From: Clostridia bacterium DTU030
GTDB lineage: Bacteria > Bacillota > DTU030
DNA length: 54,903 nt
Assembly (NCBI GenBank): GCA_001513125.1
Contig: LFSN01000056.1
Coordinates: 4,284 to 59,186, forward strand
Reading direction: 5' to 3'
The translations under genes and the position numbers were made by a program. Shown piece after piece: positions 1 to 8,417 of the stretch. Numbering within the stretch: the stretch's first letter is position 1; each line of letters starts with the position of its first letter. A model generated the notes under the pieces. That model had not been told where the DNA came from. It worked only from the letters and a program-made list of their open reading frames with translations, and ran no database searches.

Positions 1-20
1 TTTAGAGGGCGGTGAAACAA

Positions 21-1109
21 ATGACAATCTCACTAATTTCTCCAGGCCGTTATGTGCAAGGTGAAGGTGCCCTGAAAGACCTGGGTAAATACCTGGAATC
101 CTTTGGTAAGAAAGCCCTGGTAGTTGCCAGTGGATCTGGACTTAAGGCGTGGGGAGAAGAACTTAAAGCGGGTTTGAAAGACAAGGAATACGTTATCGAT
201 AATTTTGGCGGCAAGGAATGTTCCCAAATACAGATCAATCGGTTGGTAGAATTAGGTAAACAGGAAGCCGTAGATTTCGTCATTGGTTTCGGTGGCGGTA
301 AACCCATTGATACCGCTAAGGCTGTAGCCCATAAGCTCGGCAACATCCCTGTAGTGATAATCCCTACCATCGCTGCAACCGACGCTCCCACCAGCGCCCT
401 TTCTGTCATCTATACAGAAGAAGGCGTTTACGAAGCTGTCTGGACATTCCCCAATAACCCCAACCTTGTCTTGGTTGACACCGGAATTATCGCCAAGTCT
501 CCAGCCCGGTTCTTAGTAGCAGGAATGGGCGATGCCCTGGCCACCAAATTTGAAGCTGAAGCCAACTTCCAGGCTAACAACGACACCAATGCCGGTGCTA
601 AGGCCACAGTGACTGCCCGCACCCTGGCAAACCTCTGCTATGAGATCCTCTTGGAATACGGTCCTATGGCCAAGGCGGCTGTAGAAGAGGGTATAGTTAC
701 CCCTGCCCTGGAGCAGGTGGTGGAAGCCAACGTCCTCTTGAGCGGCTTAGGCTTTGAGAATAATGGTGTCGCCGGGGCTCACGCTATGCACGATGGCTTC
801 ACAGTCCTGGAAGATGTCCATGGCTACTATCACGGCGAAAAAGTCGGGTTCTGCACCATAGCCCAGCTGGTAATGGAAGGCCGTCCGGCCGAGCTGATTG
901 AAGAAGTCATCAACTTTAACTATACTGTAGGTCTGCCCATTACCCTGGCCCAAATTGGTGTGACCGAAGATATTCCGGCAAAAATCAAGAAGGTTTCCGA
1001 ATCTGTCCCCGACTACGTTCACAACGAACCCTTTGAGGTAACAGCGAAGAAAATCTATGACGCCATCCTGGGCGCCGATGCCCTGGGTCGGAGATTCTTG
1101 GAACAATAA
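21..1109 (+). CDS. gldA: Glycerol dehydrogenase (NAD-dependent)
   Basis: This cytosolic enzyme of the iron/zinc-dependent alcohol dehydrogenase family oxidises glycerol to dihydroxyacetone with NAD. The protein (362 aa) has the family's full length. The N-terminal Rossmann region carries GFGGGKPIDTAKA (about residues 90-102), which binds the NAD pyrophosphate. It is followed by PTIAATDAPTSALSV and the GMGDALAT segment with the first zinc-ligand Asp. Two His ligands are expected in AHAMHDGF and YYHGEKV. A GTG codon at 12 is in frame, but AGGGCGGTG sits 6 bases before the ATG at 21, so I chose the ATG. A strong hairpin follows the stop, so the gene ends its transcript. Its upstream partners lie outside the window. 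Other polyol substrates are possible, but the whole-length match to GldA is close. Confidence 0.93.
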   Translation: MTISLISPGRYVQGEGALKDLGKYLESFGKKALVVASGSGLKAWGEELKAGLKDKEYVIDNFGGKECSQIQINRLVELGKQEAVDFVIGFGGGKPIDTAKAVAHKLGNIPVVIIPTIAATDAPTSALSVIYTEEGVYEAVWTFPNNPNLVLVDTGIIAKSPARFLVAGMGDALATKFEAEANFQANNDTNAGAKATVTARTLANLCYEILLEYGPMAKAAVEEGIVTPALEQVVEANVLLSGLGFENNGVAGAHAMHDGFTVLEDVHGYYHGEKVGFCTIAQLVMEGRPAELIEEVINFNYTVGLPITLAQIGVTEDIPAKIKKVSESVPDYVHNEPFEVTAKKIYDAILGADALGRRFLEQ

Positions 1110-1130
1110 CCGAGCACCCCTTAGTCAACT

Positions 1131-1180
1131 GGGGCTGCTGAGGCAGTTTTCGCCCTGCCTCGGCAGCCCCCGTATTTTGC
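1131..1180 (+). terminator. Intrinsic terminator after gldA
   Basis: The 16-base arms at 1131-1146 and 1155-1170 pair throughout, with a single G-U wobble, around an 8-base loop. A weak T-rich stretch follows. It lies 21 bases after the gldA stop and also separates gldA from the convergent permease gene. Confidence 0.75.
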
Positions 1181-1272
1181 ATATATAAAGTCAATCCCGA
1201 CGATGACACGTAAATGGTGATACTTCCTATGTCATCCCCATCGCCGTGTTAATCTACACGATCAATATATTT

Positions 1273-3522
1273 TTATTCCGTTCCTGCTTTTAACGCCTCG
1301 CTCATGGAAACTGTCTCCACATTCCTTGCGCACAGCAGCTTGCTAAACTGGAAGGTCAACATAATAGCGGCAAAGGATACTGCCACATAAAGGGGGCTGA
1401 CTATAGGTGGTAAGGTTAGATTTATCATATTGCCGAGATAGCCATAGAGTGCTCCCATTGATGCTGCCGCAATGGGAACAGCGATTATAAATCCGGTCAC
1501 TATAACAAAGGTGGAGCTGTCAAGAATCAGGGACCGGATTTCCCGCCGCCTGTAACCAAATACCTTGAAAAGGGAGATGGTGTTCCTGTTTTCCTCGATA
1601 ATCAATATTGTTACCAGATAGATAATAATCATGGCCACAATACTGGAGACTATTGTCAGCAACACTACCATAGAAATCGTCTGTCCGAAAAATTCATCCA
1701 TTGCCTCAGGCAACTCACCCATAGTTTTGGTTCCGGCCAGCTTTTCTCCGGGAATGTCAAGCTTTTCTGTACTGAAAAGGCCAATATAGCTGTTTTCCGG
1801 GAAGCCCATTATTTCATTAAACTCCCTGATAGGCACAAATATAAACTGCTCGATGTAGGAATCGGCAACTGCATCTATCTTAAAGGAGTAAGGCTTCCCA
1901 TCCTCTTTGTTGATGAAGGTTACTGTATCTCCGGCTTTAATGTTCAGACGCCGGGCTAAAGACCTGGTAATGTTGGTTTGATTGTTGGGAAGAAGATTTC
2001 CTTTCCTGTCTTTCAAAGTCACAAGTGCTGCATCCGGCTCTATCCCGGTTATATAAAACTCAATATCTTCCTTGTCTTCGGGATAAAACCTCCCTGCATT
2101 AAAAACCTCTGCCCCTTCCGGCGCCTCCCCCACTTGCAATTCCCGGAAGGAATATTCGTATTCAAACTGGTAGACATCAAAAGTCTTAAACACATGGTTA
2201 AAAGAGTTCAACATAGTAAAACCAAAGAGCATCAAGACCGAGGCACTGGTGACACCCAAAAAGAGAAACACAAGACGTGGAATGCTTCTTAGCTGTTCCC
2301 GCAGTTTAAATTTGGTACTGAACTTAAACCTATCCAGTTTGAGGGACCGCTCCAAAGGGTTAACCTTGGTTCTCTGCCGGTCTCCTTTCATCAGTTCCGC
2401 CGGAGAACGTTTCAGTTCAGAGTGGATAACCAGATAGCTGCTGAGGCCCAAGAATAACCCGGGCGTCAGTATGCCGATTAATACATTGAAAAAGCTGATC
2501 TCAATACCTGGTACGGGAACATTGTAGTAGGAAGTCAGCGCCTTGAGCATTGGCTCTATAGATGGTAGTGCCAGAACAGTTCCTATCAGCCCGCCCACCA
2601 AAGCCAGCAGCAAGGGAATAGCCATATAGTGGACCAATAATTCCCGCCGCCGGTAACCCTGGGCAGAAAGGGTACCGATAATAACCCCTTCCCGGCGGAT
2701 CAGCCGCCAGAACATGATGCCGATAATTAAACAGGACAAAAGAAACATTGCGACCGGTAAGGGCACACTCATGGTCTGCATCCCGGTGATAGATGCCCAA
2801 ACTAACCTTGCCCGTCTATTATTCATAATGTCAACCCAATCAGAGACAGTAATACCTTCTGCCTGCAGATACTCCCGCAATTGCAGCGCCTGGGTATTTA
2901 GGCTCTGGGTCCTATCATTAAACCTGACGGAATAAATCCGCTCATATCCACCTATATTGACAAAGGCCTCCCGTTCTATAACACCCACACCGAATTCGGT
3001 AGGCGAATAGATTATGTCATTGATGTTTTTTAAGGGATAAATATAATGGGGCAGGGATACAAAACCCACCACAGTAAAGGTTTTGCCCGCCACCGCTATT
3101 TGACTTCCAAGAGAATAGCCATTGGCTCCTGCAAAGGCAGGATCAAGGAGTATTTCACCCGGCCCGGAAAGGGGCCGCCCTTCTGTAACAGCTGGGATAT
3201 TCAGTTTTTCTGTTTTGCTGAGGAGCCTGAGGGTAAGGGTATCGGTAAGGTCGGCATCAAAACTCAGGTAATCCTCAATAATAGCATTGGCCGCTTCCTC
3301 CATCTCTTTATAATCAGGAATAGCCCTGTCCGTCCTAAAGGATAGATCTTCCTGCCTGTGCTCTTCTGTAAAGGTTGTAACCAAACTGGCAAGATTTTGG
3401 GAAAGACCGGCAGCCGCCACAAAGGTGTAGCTCCCCAGGATAATAAGGATAAGAATTGCAAGGTAACGCAATTTGTTTTCTTTCAACATCCGTAAAACTC
3501 TTCTCTGCAGAACCATCACCAC
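1273..3522 (-). CDS. ABC transporter permease, FtsX/MacB type
   Basis: A 749-aa membrane protein that pairs with the ATPase encoded just upstream. It has an N-terminal membrane segment (about 15-40), an extracellular domain, and a first FtsX-like block of three membrane segments (about 255-370). A further segment sits near 410-435, then a second extracellular domain, and a C-terminal FtsX block (about 620-740). This duplicated layout is typical of MacB/YtrF-like permeases that export peptides, lipids or drugs, or that sense cell-envelope stress. The GTG start at 3522 overlaps the ATPase stop. An in-frame ATG at 3516 also fits the AAGGA upstream, so the start is uncertain by two codons. The substrate cannot be told from sequence. 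It is the last gene of the tetR-ATPase-permease operon. Confidence 0.85.
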   Translation of the reverse strand: MVMVLQRRVLRMLKENKLRYLAILILIILGSYTFVAAAGLSQNLASLVTTFTEEHRQEDLSFRTDRAIPDYKEMEEAANAIIEDYLSFDADLTDTLTLRLLSKTEKLNIPAVTEGRPLSGPGEILLDPAFAGANGYSLGSQIAVAGKTFTVVGFVSLPHYIYPLKNINDIIYSPTEFGVGVIEREAFVNIGGYERIYSVRFNDRTQSLNTQALQLREYLQAEGITVSDWVDIMNNRRARLVWASITGMQTMSVPLPVAMFLLSCLIIGIMFWRLIRREGVIIGTLSAQGYRRRELLVHYMAIPLLLALVGGLIGTVLALPSIEPMLKALTSYYNVPVPGIEISFFNVLIGILTPGLFLGLSSYLVIHSELKRSPAELMKGDRQRTKVNPLERSLKLDRFKFSTKFKLREQLRSIPRLVFLFLGVTSASVLMLFGFTMLNSFNHVFKTFDVYQFEYEYSFRELQVGEAPEGAEVFNAGRFYPEDKEDIEFYITGIEPDAALVTLKDRKGNLLPNNQTNITRSLARRLNIKAGDTVTFINKEDGKPYSFKIDAVADSYIEQFIFVPIREFNEIMGFPENSYIGLFSTEKLDIPGEKLAGTKTMGELPEAMDEFFGQTISMVVLLTIVSSIVAMIIIYLVTILIIEENRNTISLFKVFGYRRREIRSLILDSSTFVIVTGFIIAVPIAAASMGALYGYLGNMINLTLPPIVSPLYVAVSFAAIMLTFQFSKLLCARNVETVSMSEALKAGTE

Positions 3523-4214
3523 TCAATCCTTTCTGCTGGCAGAATCGTCTGATTAACCACCTCATCAACAACGACCCCGCTCCTTAGCCTAAACACCCTG
3601 TTTGCCATGGCAGCAATGGCTGTATTATGGGTAATCATCAATATGGTTGTGTAAAAATCTTTGTTCACCTGTTGCAGGAGCTGCAAGATACTGCGAGAGG
3701 TCTGATAATCCAGGGCCCCCGTCGGCTCATCGCAAAGGAGTAACTTCGGATTTTTAACAATGGCCCTGGCAATGGAGACCCGTTGCTGTTCACCGCCGCT
3801 CAGTTCCCTGGGAAAGCGGTGCTTTTTATCAAGCATATCCACTGCCGCTAATACTTCGTCGACATTCAATGGTGCTTTGCTGATATTGGAAACGACCTCA
3901 ATGTTTTCCCCCACCGTAAGATTGGGAACCAGGTTATAGAACTGGAATATAAAGCCAACATCCCCCCGTCTATATTCCGTCAGCTCATCGTCACTCAAAT
4001 TATTTATCTCGACCCCGTCCACGATAACCCTGCCGCTTTCGGCCCGGTCAACACCTCCTATGATATTCAGCAGGGTGGATTTTCCCGAACCCGATGGACC
4101 CAGGATGACCCCTACTTCCCCCCGGTCCATTGCCATACTGATTCCCCTTAATACTTCATTTCTCACCTCACCGGTTATATAGCCTTTCTTCAGATCCACA
4201 ACCTCAATAAACAT
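3516..4214 (-). CDS. ABC transporter ATP-binding protein (LolD/MacB class)
   Basis: ATPase (232 aa) that energises the FtsX-type permease. It has the Walker A motif GPSGSGKST, the signature [15 protein letters not shown], and Walker [13 protein letters not shown]. The H-loop is in MITHN. A longer reading frame runs 18 codons upstream, but the ATG at 4214 is preceded by AAGGAGGAGC at good spacing. The longer form would also overlap the regulator gene, so I use 4214. The start lies one base past the tetR stop and the stop overlaps the permease start, which points to tight translational coupling of the three genes. The LolD/MacB class usually serves export or defence against envelope-active compounds. 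The substrate is unknown. Confidence 0.92.
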   Translation of the reverse strand: MFIEVVDLKKGYITGEVRNEVLRGISMAMDRGEVGVILGPSGSGKSTLLNIIGGVDRAESGRVIVDGVEINNLSDDELTEYRRGDVGFIFQFYNLVPNLTVGENIEVVSNISKAPLNVDEVLAAVDMLDKKHRFPRELSGGEQQRVSIARAIVKNPKLLLCDEPTGALDYQTSRSILQLLQQVNKDFYTTILMITHNTAIAAMANRVFRLRSGVVVDEVVNQTILPAERIEW

Positions 4215-4215
4215 C

Positions 4216-4848
4216 TTATTGCTCCTCCTTTTTGTAGAAACACCGCCGCAAGATACTAAAATACTCATCCGCTTCCTTCAGGACTTCCGTACCGACCTCT
4301 TCAAAGGACTTTACTTTATCCCTTTCCTCTTCGGCAAAACCCAGCATCGTCCAGTTGATTATCTTAATCATTCTTTCCCGATCAATATCTTCCCGGAATT
4401 TTGACCAATCAATATTTTGGTAACCTCTTTCCAAACCCTCGGCGATAATTGCTTTACCAATTCTATTAATTTCAGGTTTAACTTCAGCCGCATCTTCTCG
4501 GGCTGCAGTCTTAATAAAATTAAAGGCATGGGGATACTTTTTATAAATTTTGTATTTAACCTCCCCCAACTGCCGCATTCGGGTAAAAAAATCTGGTTCC
4601 ATCCAATCCACTTCAGCGTATATTTGTTCTATTATCTTAACTACATAATCAAGGAGGAATAAATAGAGTTCCCTTTTGCTGTTAAAATAGTTGAATAATG
4701 ATCCCTTAGATATTCCTGCTTCCTTTACAATGTCGTTGGTCGATGCCTTGCTGTAACCATTCCGGGCAAACTCTTTTAAGGCAGCGTTTATAATACGTGC
4801 TTTCTTTTCAGATTCCAGACTGAAAAACTTCTGATAGATGATAATCAC
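4216..4848 (-). CDS. TetR/AcrR-family regulator of the ABC operon
   Basis: A 210-aa repressor-type protein. The N-terminal three-helix DNA-binding domain (about residues 12-60) has the classic pattern IINAALKEFARNGY, then DIVKEAGISKGSLFNYFNSK. The rest is a helical ligand-binding domain with no recognisable specificity. The start is GTG with only a weak ribosome binding site (GGGG), and no better start is in frame. It is the first gene of an operon with the ATPase and permease. The promoter upstream is flanked by two identical inverted repeats, so it most likely represses its own operon and is released by a compound the exporter removes (inference). Confidence 0.9.
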   Translation of the reverse strand: MIIIYQKFFSLESEKKARIINAALKEFARNGYSKASTNDIVKEAGISKGSLFNYFNSKRELYLFLLDYVVKIIEQIYAEVDWMEPDFFTRMRQLGEVKYKIYKKYPHAFNFIKTAAREDAAEVKPEINRIGKAIIAEGLERGYQNIDWSKFREDIDRERMIKIINWTMLGFAEEERDKVKSFEEVGTEVLKEADEYFSILRRCFYKKEEQ

Positions 4849-4871
4849 CCCGTTTCTTACTAAATCTCAAA

Positions 4872-4886
4872 TGACCACTTTGGTCA
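4872..4886. promoter_or_regulatory. TetR operator, proximal copy
   Basis: TGACCA-N3-TGGTCA, a perfect 6-base inverted repeat covering the expected transcription start of the tetR-ABC operon. The same 15 bases occur in reverse complement at 4906-4920. Two identical palindromes on either side of a promoter in front of a TetR gene are strong evidence for a repressor site. Confidence 0.75.
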
Positions 4887-4891
4887 TTATT

Positions 4892-4921
4892 ATTGTACAA
4901 CAAGATGACCAAAGTGGTCAA
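4892..4921 (-). promoter_or_regulatory. Promoter of the tetR-ABC operon
   Basis: On the minus strand TTGACC (4921-4916) and TACAAT (4897-4892) are 18 bases apart, a good sigma-A promoter. The -35 box overlaps one of the two operator repeats, and the expected transcription start falls inside the other. Confidence 0.7.
4906..4920. promoter_or_regulatory. TetR operator, distal copy
   Basis: Exact reverse complement of the 15 bases at 4872-4886, centred 34 bases away (about three helical turns) and overlapping the -35 box. Confidence 0.75.
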
Positions 4922-4932
4922 GGCAATCACTA

Positions 4933-4958
4933 AGAAAACCGGGGCGGTTTCGTCCCGG
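4933..4958 (-). terminator. Terminator after the second tetR gene
   Basis: On the minus strand a CCGGG / CCCGG stem with a 10-base loop is followed by TTTTC. It separates the tetR gene ending at 4994 from the promoter of the first tetR operon. Confidence 0.5.
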
Positions 4959-4993
4959 AAAAGTTGCTGGTGATTTTTCTCACTGATTGTTGC

Positions 4994-5581
4994 TTATGAA
5001 CTTGCCTTTCCCAACAAGCCGTACAAAAACAACCTGATAAGCCCCAGCTTGTATTCAGCGCTGGTTTGGAGGTATTGGGGCTCCTGCATGATAGTCTTCA
5101 ATGAGTAAAGGAATTTCATTATTGCCTCCTTTGGGATCCTCTCATCTATCGCTCCTTCTTGTATGCCAAGATCGATAAATTTGGAATAAAGCTCGGCGGA
5201 TTTCTCCGCCACCACATCCCAGTACAGCTGGCGCAGTGTCTTATCGGACCAGGCCTCTTCTTTGAAATTAGATCGGCTCGCCGCAATTATCGCCTCATGC
5301 TTTTTGGCCATGATTATCTCTATTTTTTCTGAAAAAGAAATATCCCTGTCCAGTATCTCCTCATACTCCTGGATTATTTCGTTCAGTATGTAGATAAAAA
5401 CCTCTTTGGCCAGTGTTCTTTTATCTCCAAAGTAGTTGTAAATGGACACCGGCGAAACATTGGCTTTCGCAGCAATTTCAGCAATTCCCACTCCGATAAA
5501 ACCTTGCTTTGTAAAAAGTTCCCTGGCTGCAGCGATGATTGCCTTCCTCTTGGCTTCCGTTCTTCTTGCAAAACCGTTCAT
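4994..5581 (-). CDS. TetR/AcrR-family regulator, divergent to the phosphotransferase-like gene
   Basis: A 195-aa regulator. The N-terminal HTH (about residues 5-55) shows AIIAAARELFTKQGF, then IAAKANVSPVSIYNYFGDK, the standard TetR recognition-helix region. The C-terminal ligand domain is not recognisable. A GTG at 5590 is in frame, but GGGTGAT lies 8 bases before the ATG at 5581, so I chose the ATG. It is transcribed away from the phosphotransferase-like gene at 5719 across a 137-base region holding a 12-base palindrome. Control of that gene is therefore the simplest role (inference). Confidence 0.88.
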   Translation of the reverse strand: MNGFARRTEAKRKAIIAAARELFTKQGFIGVGIAEIAAKANVSPVSIYNYFGDKRTLAKEVFIYILNEIIQEYEEILDRDISFSEKIEIIMAKKHEAIIAASRSNFKEEAWSDKTLRQLYWDVVAEKSAELYSKFIDLGIQEGAIDERIPKEAIMKFLYSLKTIMQEPQYLQTSAEYKLGLIRLFLYGLLGKASS

Positions 5582-5618
5582 ATCTATCACCCAAGATCTA
5601 TCATAACAGAGTTTTGTA

Positions 5619-5630
5619 ATATTGCAATAT
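5619..5630. promoter_or_regulatory. Palindrome between divergent tetR and phosphotransferase-like genes
   Basis: ATATTGCAATAT is a perfect 12-base palindrome. It lies 38 bases upstream of the tetR start and 16 bases upstream of the -35 box of the divergent gene. It is a candidate operator, although short AT-rich palindromes also arise by chance. Confidence 0.4.
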
Positions 5631-5645
5631 ACATTTCAAAACTTG

Positions 5646-5675
5646 TTGACAACCCTATTTTGCAGGTTATATTAT
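5646..5675 (+). promoter_or_regulatory. Promoter of the plus-strand phosphotransferase-like gene
   Basis: TTGACA at 5646-5651 is followed by the overlapping -10 candidates TATATT (16-base spacer) and TATTAT (18-base spacer). It lies about 45 bases before the start at 5719. Confidence 0.65.
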
Positions 5676-5718
5676 GGAATTGTGAGGGAAAATACTACAA
5701 AACACCGGGGGTATCTTT

Positions 5719-8334
5719 ATGAGGTCATATGTTTTAAATTTTCCTGAGATAGACAAAACAATGCAGGCGGACGTGGGAGGCAAAGGAGCAAATCTCGGGG
5801 AATTGACCCGCATTCCCGAAATCCTGGTTCCCGAAGGTTTTTGCATCACTACCACGGCCTATAAAAGATTTATAGAGAACAATAAGCATCTGCAAAATTT
5901 GCTGGATGAACTTGCTGAAATAGGAATTGAGGAAAGTGAGCGTATTGCAAAAATCAGCCAGAGGATTCGCTCGGAAATTCAAAGCTCAGCGATGCTGGAT
6001 GAGATTAAAAATGCCATTTGTGAAAGGCTGGCCAAGTTTGATAGCCACCAGGCCTTTGCCGTGCGTTCCAGCGCAACTGCCGAGGATCTTCCCGACGCCT
6101 CCTTTGCTGGTCTGCAGGATACGTACTTAAATATCAAAGGTAGAGAGGAGATAATTAAGCATGTAATTAAATGCTGGGCTTCCCTCTATACTGACCGGGC
6201 TGTGGTTTACCGGATCCGGAACGGTTTCGATCACCGCAAGGTATCCCTGTCCGTTGTGATCCAAAAAATGGTGCTGTCGGAGGCCTCAGGCATTTTGTTT
6301 ACCGCCGACCCCGTAACCTCCGACAGAAAGACAATGTCTATTGATGCCGGTTTTGGCCTCGGCGAAGCGTTGGTGGCCGGCCTCATTAACCCTGATACCT
6401 ATAAAATTCGGAAGGGAGCAATTTTCTCCAAAAGAATCGGCACCCACACCCTTGCCAGCAAAGGGGCAGAAGGTGGGGGTACTATGATAGAAGAAATCAG
6501 CCGGTCAGGGGAACAGGTTCTGACCGACCAGCAGATCCTTCAGCTGGCAGAGCTTGGTAGGAAGATCGAAGACCATTTTGGCTATCCACAGGATATCGAG
6601 TGGTGTCTTGCCGGCGGCCAGTTTTACATTTTGCAAAGCCGCCCCATCACGACCCTCTTTCCAGTCCCCGAAAGCGATGACAATATAAAACACGTCTATA
6701 TGTCGGTGGGCCATATGCAGGTTATGACTGAACCTATCCTGCCCCTGGGCATGTCTTTTTTCCAGCTGGCATCCCTTTTTCCCGTAGATAGAGCCGGTGG
6801 ACGGCTGTTTGTGGATATAACCTTCGACCTGACCACACCCAAGGGCAGGCGGATGATAAAGCAAAAGGTGGACAATATGGACCCCCTGATGGCCAGTGCC
6901 GTCCGTAAGGTCATGGAGGATAAAGACTATATCAAGAGTCTTCCCAGGGGAAAAGGTAATCTATTAAAGGGGACCAAGCTGTTTTCGTGGCTGAAAGAAG
7001 CTCTCTGGCTGTATATAAAAAATGATCCTGCAATTCTTGACCAATTGATCAGACGAAACGAGGAGTCTCTGGAAAAGCTTGAACAAAAACTACTGAATCT
7101 CACCGGCGATGAAGTGTTTGCTTATATCAGCGAAGATAGAAAAGAACTGCAGGCCAGGTTGTTCGATCCCACTATATTCGGAACGGTACTTGTCTGCCAG
7201 TTTGTAGCAAACTGGCTCAATAAAAATATAAAAAAATGGCTGGGAGCGAAGAATGTTACAAAATTGCTATCTAAATCTGTGGAGCACAACGTTACTTCCG
7301 AGATGGGCTTGGCCATATGCGATCTTGCCGATGTTGTTCGCCAGTACCCCGAGGTTTGCCAATACCTTACCCAGGCCAGGGACGACCACAACTTTTTCGC
7401 CGACCTGGCAAAATTGCCAGGGGGCAAGGAGGCAGAGGCAGCTATCAAGAACTTCCTGCAAAAATATGGTATGCGCTGCCCCGGGGAAATAGACATTACC
7501 AAACCCCGCTTCTCCGAAAAGCCCACCCAGCTGGTCCCTGTGATCCTGAGCAATGTAAAACTCCTTAAACCCGGGGAACATGTTGAGAAGTTTGAACAGG
7601 GAAAACGGGAAGCCAAAGAAAAAGAAAAGGAAATAATTAATGGGCTATTACAACTTCCCGGCGGTGTCCGTAAGGCACGGACGGCGAAAAAAATGATCAG
7701 CGTATTCCGCAACTTCGTCGGTGCCAGGGAATACGCGAAATATTTCTGGATCCGCCGCTTTGCAATCTATAAGCGAACAATTCTGCGGGAAGCAGAAAAA
7801 CTGGCAGCTGCAGGCGTTATCGATAAGGCAAGTGATGTATTCTACCTTTATTTGGACGAATTTCGCGAAGCGGTTAGAACAGGCCGGGTTGACCAAAGGC
7901 TGATTGAAAATCGCAAGAAGGAATATTCCCGTTATGAAAAGTTGACCCCACCGCGCATAATCATATCAGACGGCGAAGTTCCCTCTGGAGAGTATGACCG
8001 CCGCAGCGTCCCCGCCGGCGCCCTCATCGGCGTTCCCGTCTCACCTGGCGTAATCGAGGGCCGGGCACGGGTGGTATCGAGGCTGGATGAAGCCTATGTC
8101 GAAAAGGGTGACATTCTCGTGACCCACTTTACCGATCCCAGCTGGACGCCGGTCTTTGTTACCATTGCCGGGCTTATCACCGAGGTGGGCGGCGAGATGT
8201 CCCACGGGGCGGTCATAACCCGTGAATACGGTCTCCCGGCGGTTGTGGGCGTAGAAAAGGCAACGAAGCTCATCAAAGACGGACAAAGACTGCGTCTGAA
8301 CGGTACGGAGGGATATGTGGAAGTACTTGATTAG
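5719..8334 (+). CDS. Rifampin phosphotransferase-like / PEP-synthase-family enzyme, copy 1
   Basis: An 871-aa dikinase-type protein. Residues about 10-320 are the ATP-grasp domain (PPDK_N), with GGKGANLGEL near 21-30, RSSATAEDLPDASFAGLQDT near 117-136, and DIEWCLAGGQF before QSRPITTL. A long middle domain follows. The C-terminal swivelling domain (about 770-871) carries the phospho-His in MSHGAVITREYGLP (His829). Length, domain order and the SHGA form of the His motif match rifampin phosphotransferase and B. subtilis YvkC better than true PEP synthase, which has a CHAA motif. Known RPH enzymes phosphorylate rifamycins using the beta-phosphate of ATP; the substrate here is inferred. The gene has its own promoter, a divergent TetR gene and a paralog at 9699-12242. 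A plain PEP synthase-like role remains possible. Confidence 0.8.
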   Translation: MRSYVLNFPEIDKTMQADVGGKGANLGELTRIPEILVPEGFCITTTAYKRFIENNKHLQNLLDELAEIGIEESERIAKISQRIRSEIQSSAMLDEIKNAICERLAKFDSHQAFAVRSSATAEDLPDASFAGLQDTYLNIKGREEIIKHVIKCWASLYTDRAVVYRIRNGFDHRKVSLSVVIQKMVLSEASGILFTADPVTSDRKTMSIDAGFGLGEALVAGLINPDTYKIRKGAIFSKRIGTHTLASKGAEGGGTMIEEISRSGEQVLTDQQILQLAELGRKIEDHFGYPQDIEWCLAGGQFYILQSRPITTLFPVPESDDNIKHVYMSVGHMQVMTEPILPLGMSFFQLASLFPVDRAGGRLFVDITFDLTTPKGRRMIKQKVDNMDPLMASAVRKVMEDKDYIKSLPRGKGNLLKGTKLFSWLKEALWLYIKNDPAILDQLIRRNEESLEKLEQKLLNLTGDEVFAYISEDRKELQARLFDPTIFGTVLVCQFVANWLNKNIKKWLGAKNVTKLLSKSVEHNVTSEMGLAICDLADVVRQYPEVCQYLTQARDDHNFFADLAKLPGGKEAEAAIKNFLQKYGMRCPGEIDITKPRFSEKPTQLVPVILSNVKLLKPGEHVEKFEQGKREAKEKEKEIINGLLQLPGGVRKARTAKKMISVFRNFVGAREYAKYFWIRRFAIYKRTILREAEKLAAAGVIDKASDVFYLYLDEFREAVRTGRVDQRLIENRKKEYSRYEKLTPPRIIISDGEVPSGEYDRRSVPAGALIGVPVSPGVIEGRARVVSRLDEAYVEKGDILVTHFTDPSWTPVFVTIAGLITEVGGEMSHGAVITREYGLPAVVGVEKATKLIKDGQRLRLNGTEGYVEVLD

Positions 8335-8417
8335 CCTCTTGGTGGAAACAAGCCTCCAAAACAGGTCCATTGGCTGGGACTATCCATAGCCGCCTCCCAT
8401 TCACTGGCCCGCCCTAG

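Noticed and set aside
7122-7712. A 196-codon minus-strand frame inside the first phosphotransferase-like gene
   Set aside because: Shadow of the sense frame; no ribosome binding site and no motif.
5719-8334. Plain PEP synthase (ppsA)
   Set aside because: The His motif is SHGA rather than CHAA and the length and middle domain fit the rifampin phosphotransferase/YvkC group better. It is kept as an alternative in the entry.
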